Source: Pleurotus djamor
Taxonomy: Eukaryota; Basidiomycota; Agaricomycetes; Agaricales; Pleurotaceae
NCBI GenBank assembly: GCA_029747585.1
Contig: JAPEVF010000251.1
Span: 1 to 59,047, forward strand
Length of the DNA: 59,047 nt
Direction of reading: 5' to 3'
Shown: positions 58,681-59,047 of the stretch, piece after piece
How the letters are laid out: each line of letters opens with the position of its first letter
How positions within the stretch are numbered: position 1 is the first letter of the stretch
Translations under genes and position numbers: made by a program
The notes under the pieces: model-generated
What the model was told of the DNA's origin: nothing
Databases searched by the model: none
The model's input: the letters and a program-made list of their open reading frames with translations, nothing else

Positions 58681-59047
58681 AGGAAAACATCATTTTTACC
58701 AGGAGCAGATGGAAGCTAGATAAGATCAAGAAGCTGTGGGAGAAAGGTATCTTGTATATCTNAAAATAGAAAAAGCGCTTAAAGTTATGCTTTGTACAAG
58801 AGGTATGACAAAGCAAGAAAAAGACGCTGTAATACTTACATAGCGAGCGCCAATGCTTCAAAAGCACAAAAAGCTGGAAAAGCTAGGAAAGCTAGGAAAG
58901 CTCTGAAAGCGTTGATAAACAAAACAAAAAAAATTGAGCAGTTATAATAAATGTGTATAAATCATACCACTTCATATTAACGCAAAAAGTATTTATTGCA
59001 TAAAACTATATAGATGTTATACAGGAAGCGTAAAGAAGTTAAGAGCT
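58681..59047. other. AT-rich segment at the window end, unlike the rest
   Basis: From about 58681 the sequence becomes A-rich with repeated GGAAAAGCT/GGAAAGCT units (58874-58905) and a T/A-rich end. A frame reads SKAQKAGKARKARKALKAL before a stop near 58948, giving a lysine/alanine-rich peptide end. The composition differs sharply from the CG-balanced array. It could be the end of a mobile element, another species' DNA joined in assembly, or a low-complexity region. One N at 58762. Confidence 0.5.

Noticed and set aside
1..59047. CRISPR arrays, rRNA or tRNA genes
   Set aside because: No regularly spaced repeats, rRNA core motifs or convincing cloverleaf was noticed by eye; a tRNAscan-type search would be needed to exclude tRNAs.

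Overview
The window looks like nuclear DNA of a filamentous fungus, most likely an agaricomycete (mushroom-forming basidiomycete). The reasons are intron-dense genes with short (about 40-90 nt) GT-AG introns, several F-box/leucine-rich-repeat proteins, small secreted proteins, and close matches to fungal families (ZPR1, NUDIX, 2OG-Fe(II) oxygenase, class III aminotransferase, DUF5648). Exon chains given here were built by hand from splice signals and frame continuity; nothing was aligned to a database. Scattered single Ns sit at places where dropping one base often restores a frame, and 20.69-21.51 kb is a cluster of Ns, so the assembly has weak spots.

Layout. 0-2.4 kb: two divergent spliced genes of unknown function. 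2.4-6.2 kb: no convincing gene. 6.2-7.85 kb: an 11-exon 2-oxoglutarate/Fe(II) oxygenase. 8.35-9.78 kb (minus): a Ser/Pro-rich protein whose frame is broken by one N. 9.8-13.3 kb: no convincing gene, one compound hairpin. 13.3-14.05 kb: a secreted DUF5648 protein. 15.1-16.8 kb: a PD-(D/E)XK-nuclease-like protein. 17.1-18.6 kb (minus): an F-box protein. 19.5-20.5 kb: a NUDIX hydrolase. 20.8-22.2 kb: low-quality sequence with two doubtful minus-strand genes. 23.5-27.75 kb: ZPR1 flanked by two paralogous zinc-finger genes. 28.2-29.1 kb (minus): a small P-loop kinase-like protein. 31.3-35.25 kb (minus): a 10-exon gene joining a complete GABA-type transaminase in frame to two tandem LRR-like modules. 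37.5-46.3 kb: a large unknown protein, F-box/LRR genes and a RING-finger protein. 46.4-50.35 kb (minus): four tandem Ty3-type Gag (capsid-like) genes without pol, zinc knuckle or visible LTRs. 51.7-53.05 kb (minus): a Ser/Pro-rich protein. 55.0-58.7 kb: a tandem array of three small secreted cysteine-containing proteins, the third cut off by an AT-rich segment that runs to the end of the window.

The core housekeeping genes (ZPR1, the transaminase, NUDIX, P-loop) are interleaved with lineage-specific expanding families (F-box/LRR, Gag-like, secreted proteins). The best candidates for something undescribed are the tandem intron-bearing Gag-only array, which looks like host-domesticated capsid genes, and the transaminase-LRR chimera. 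The secreted array is a plausible effector or antagonist locus.
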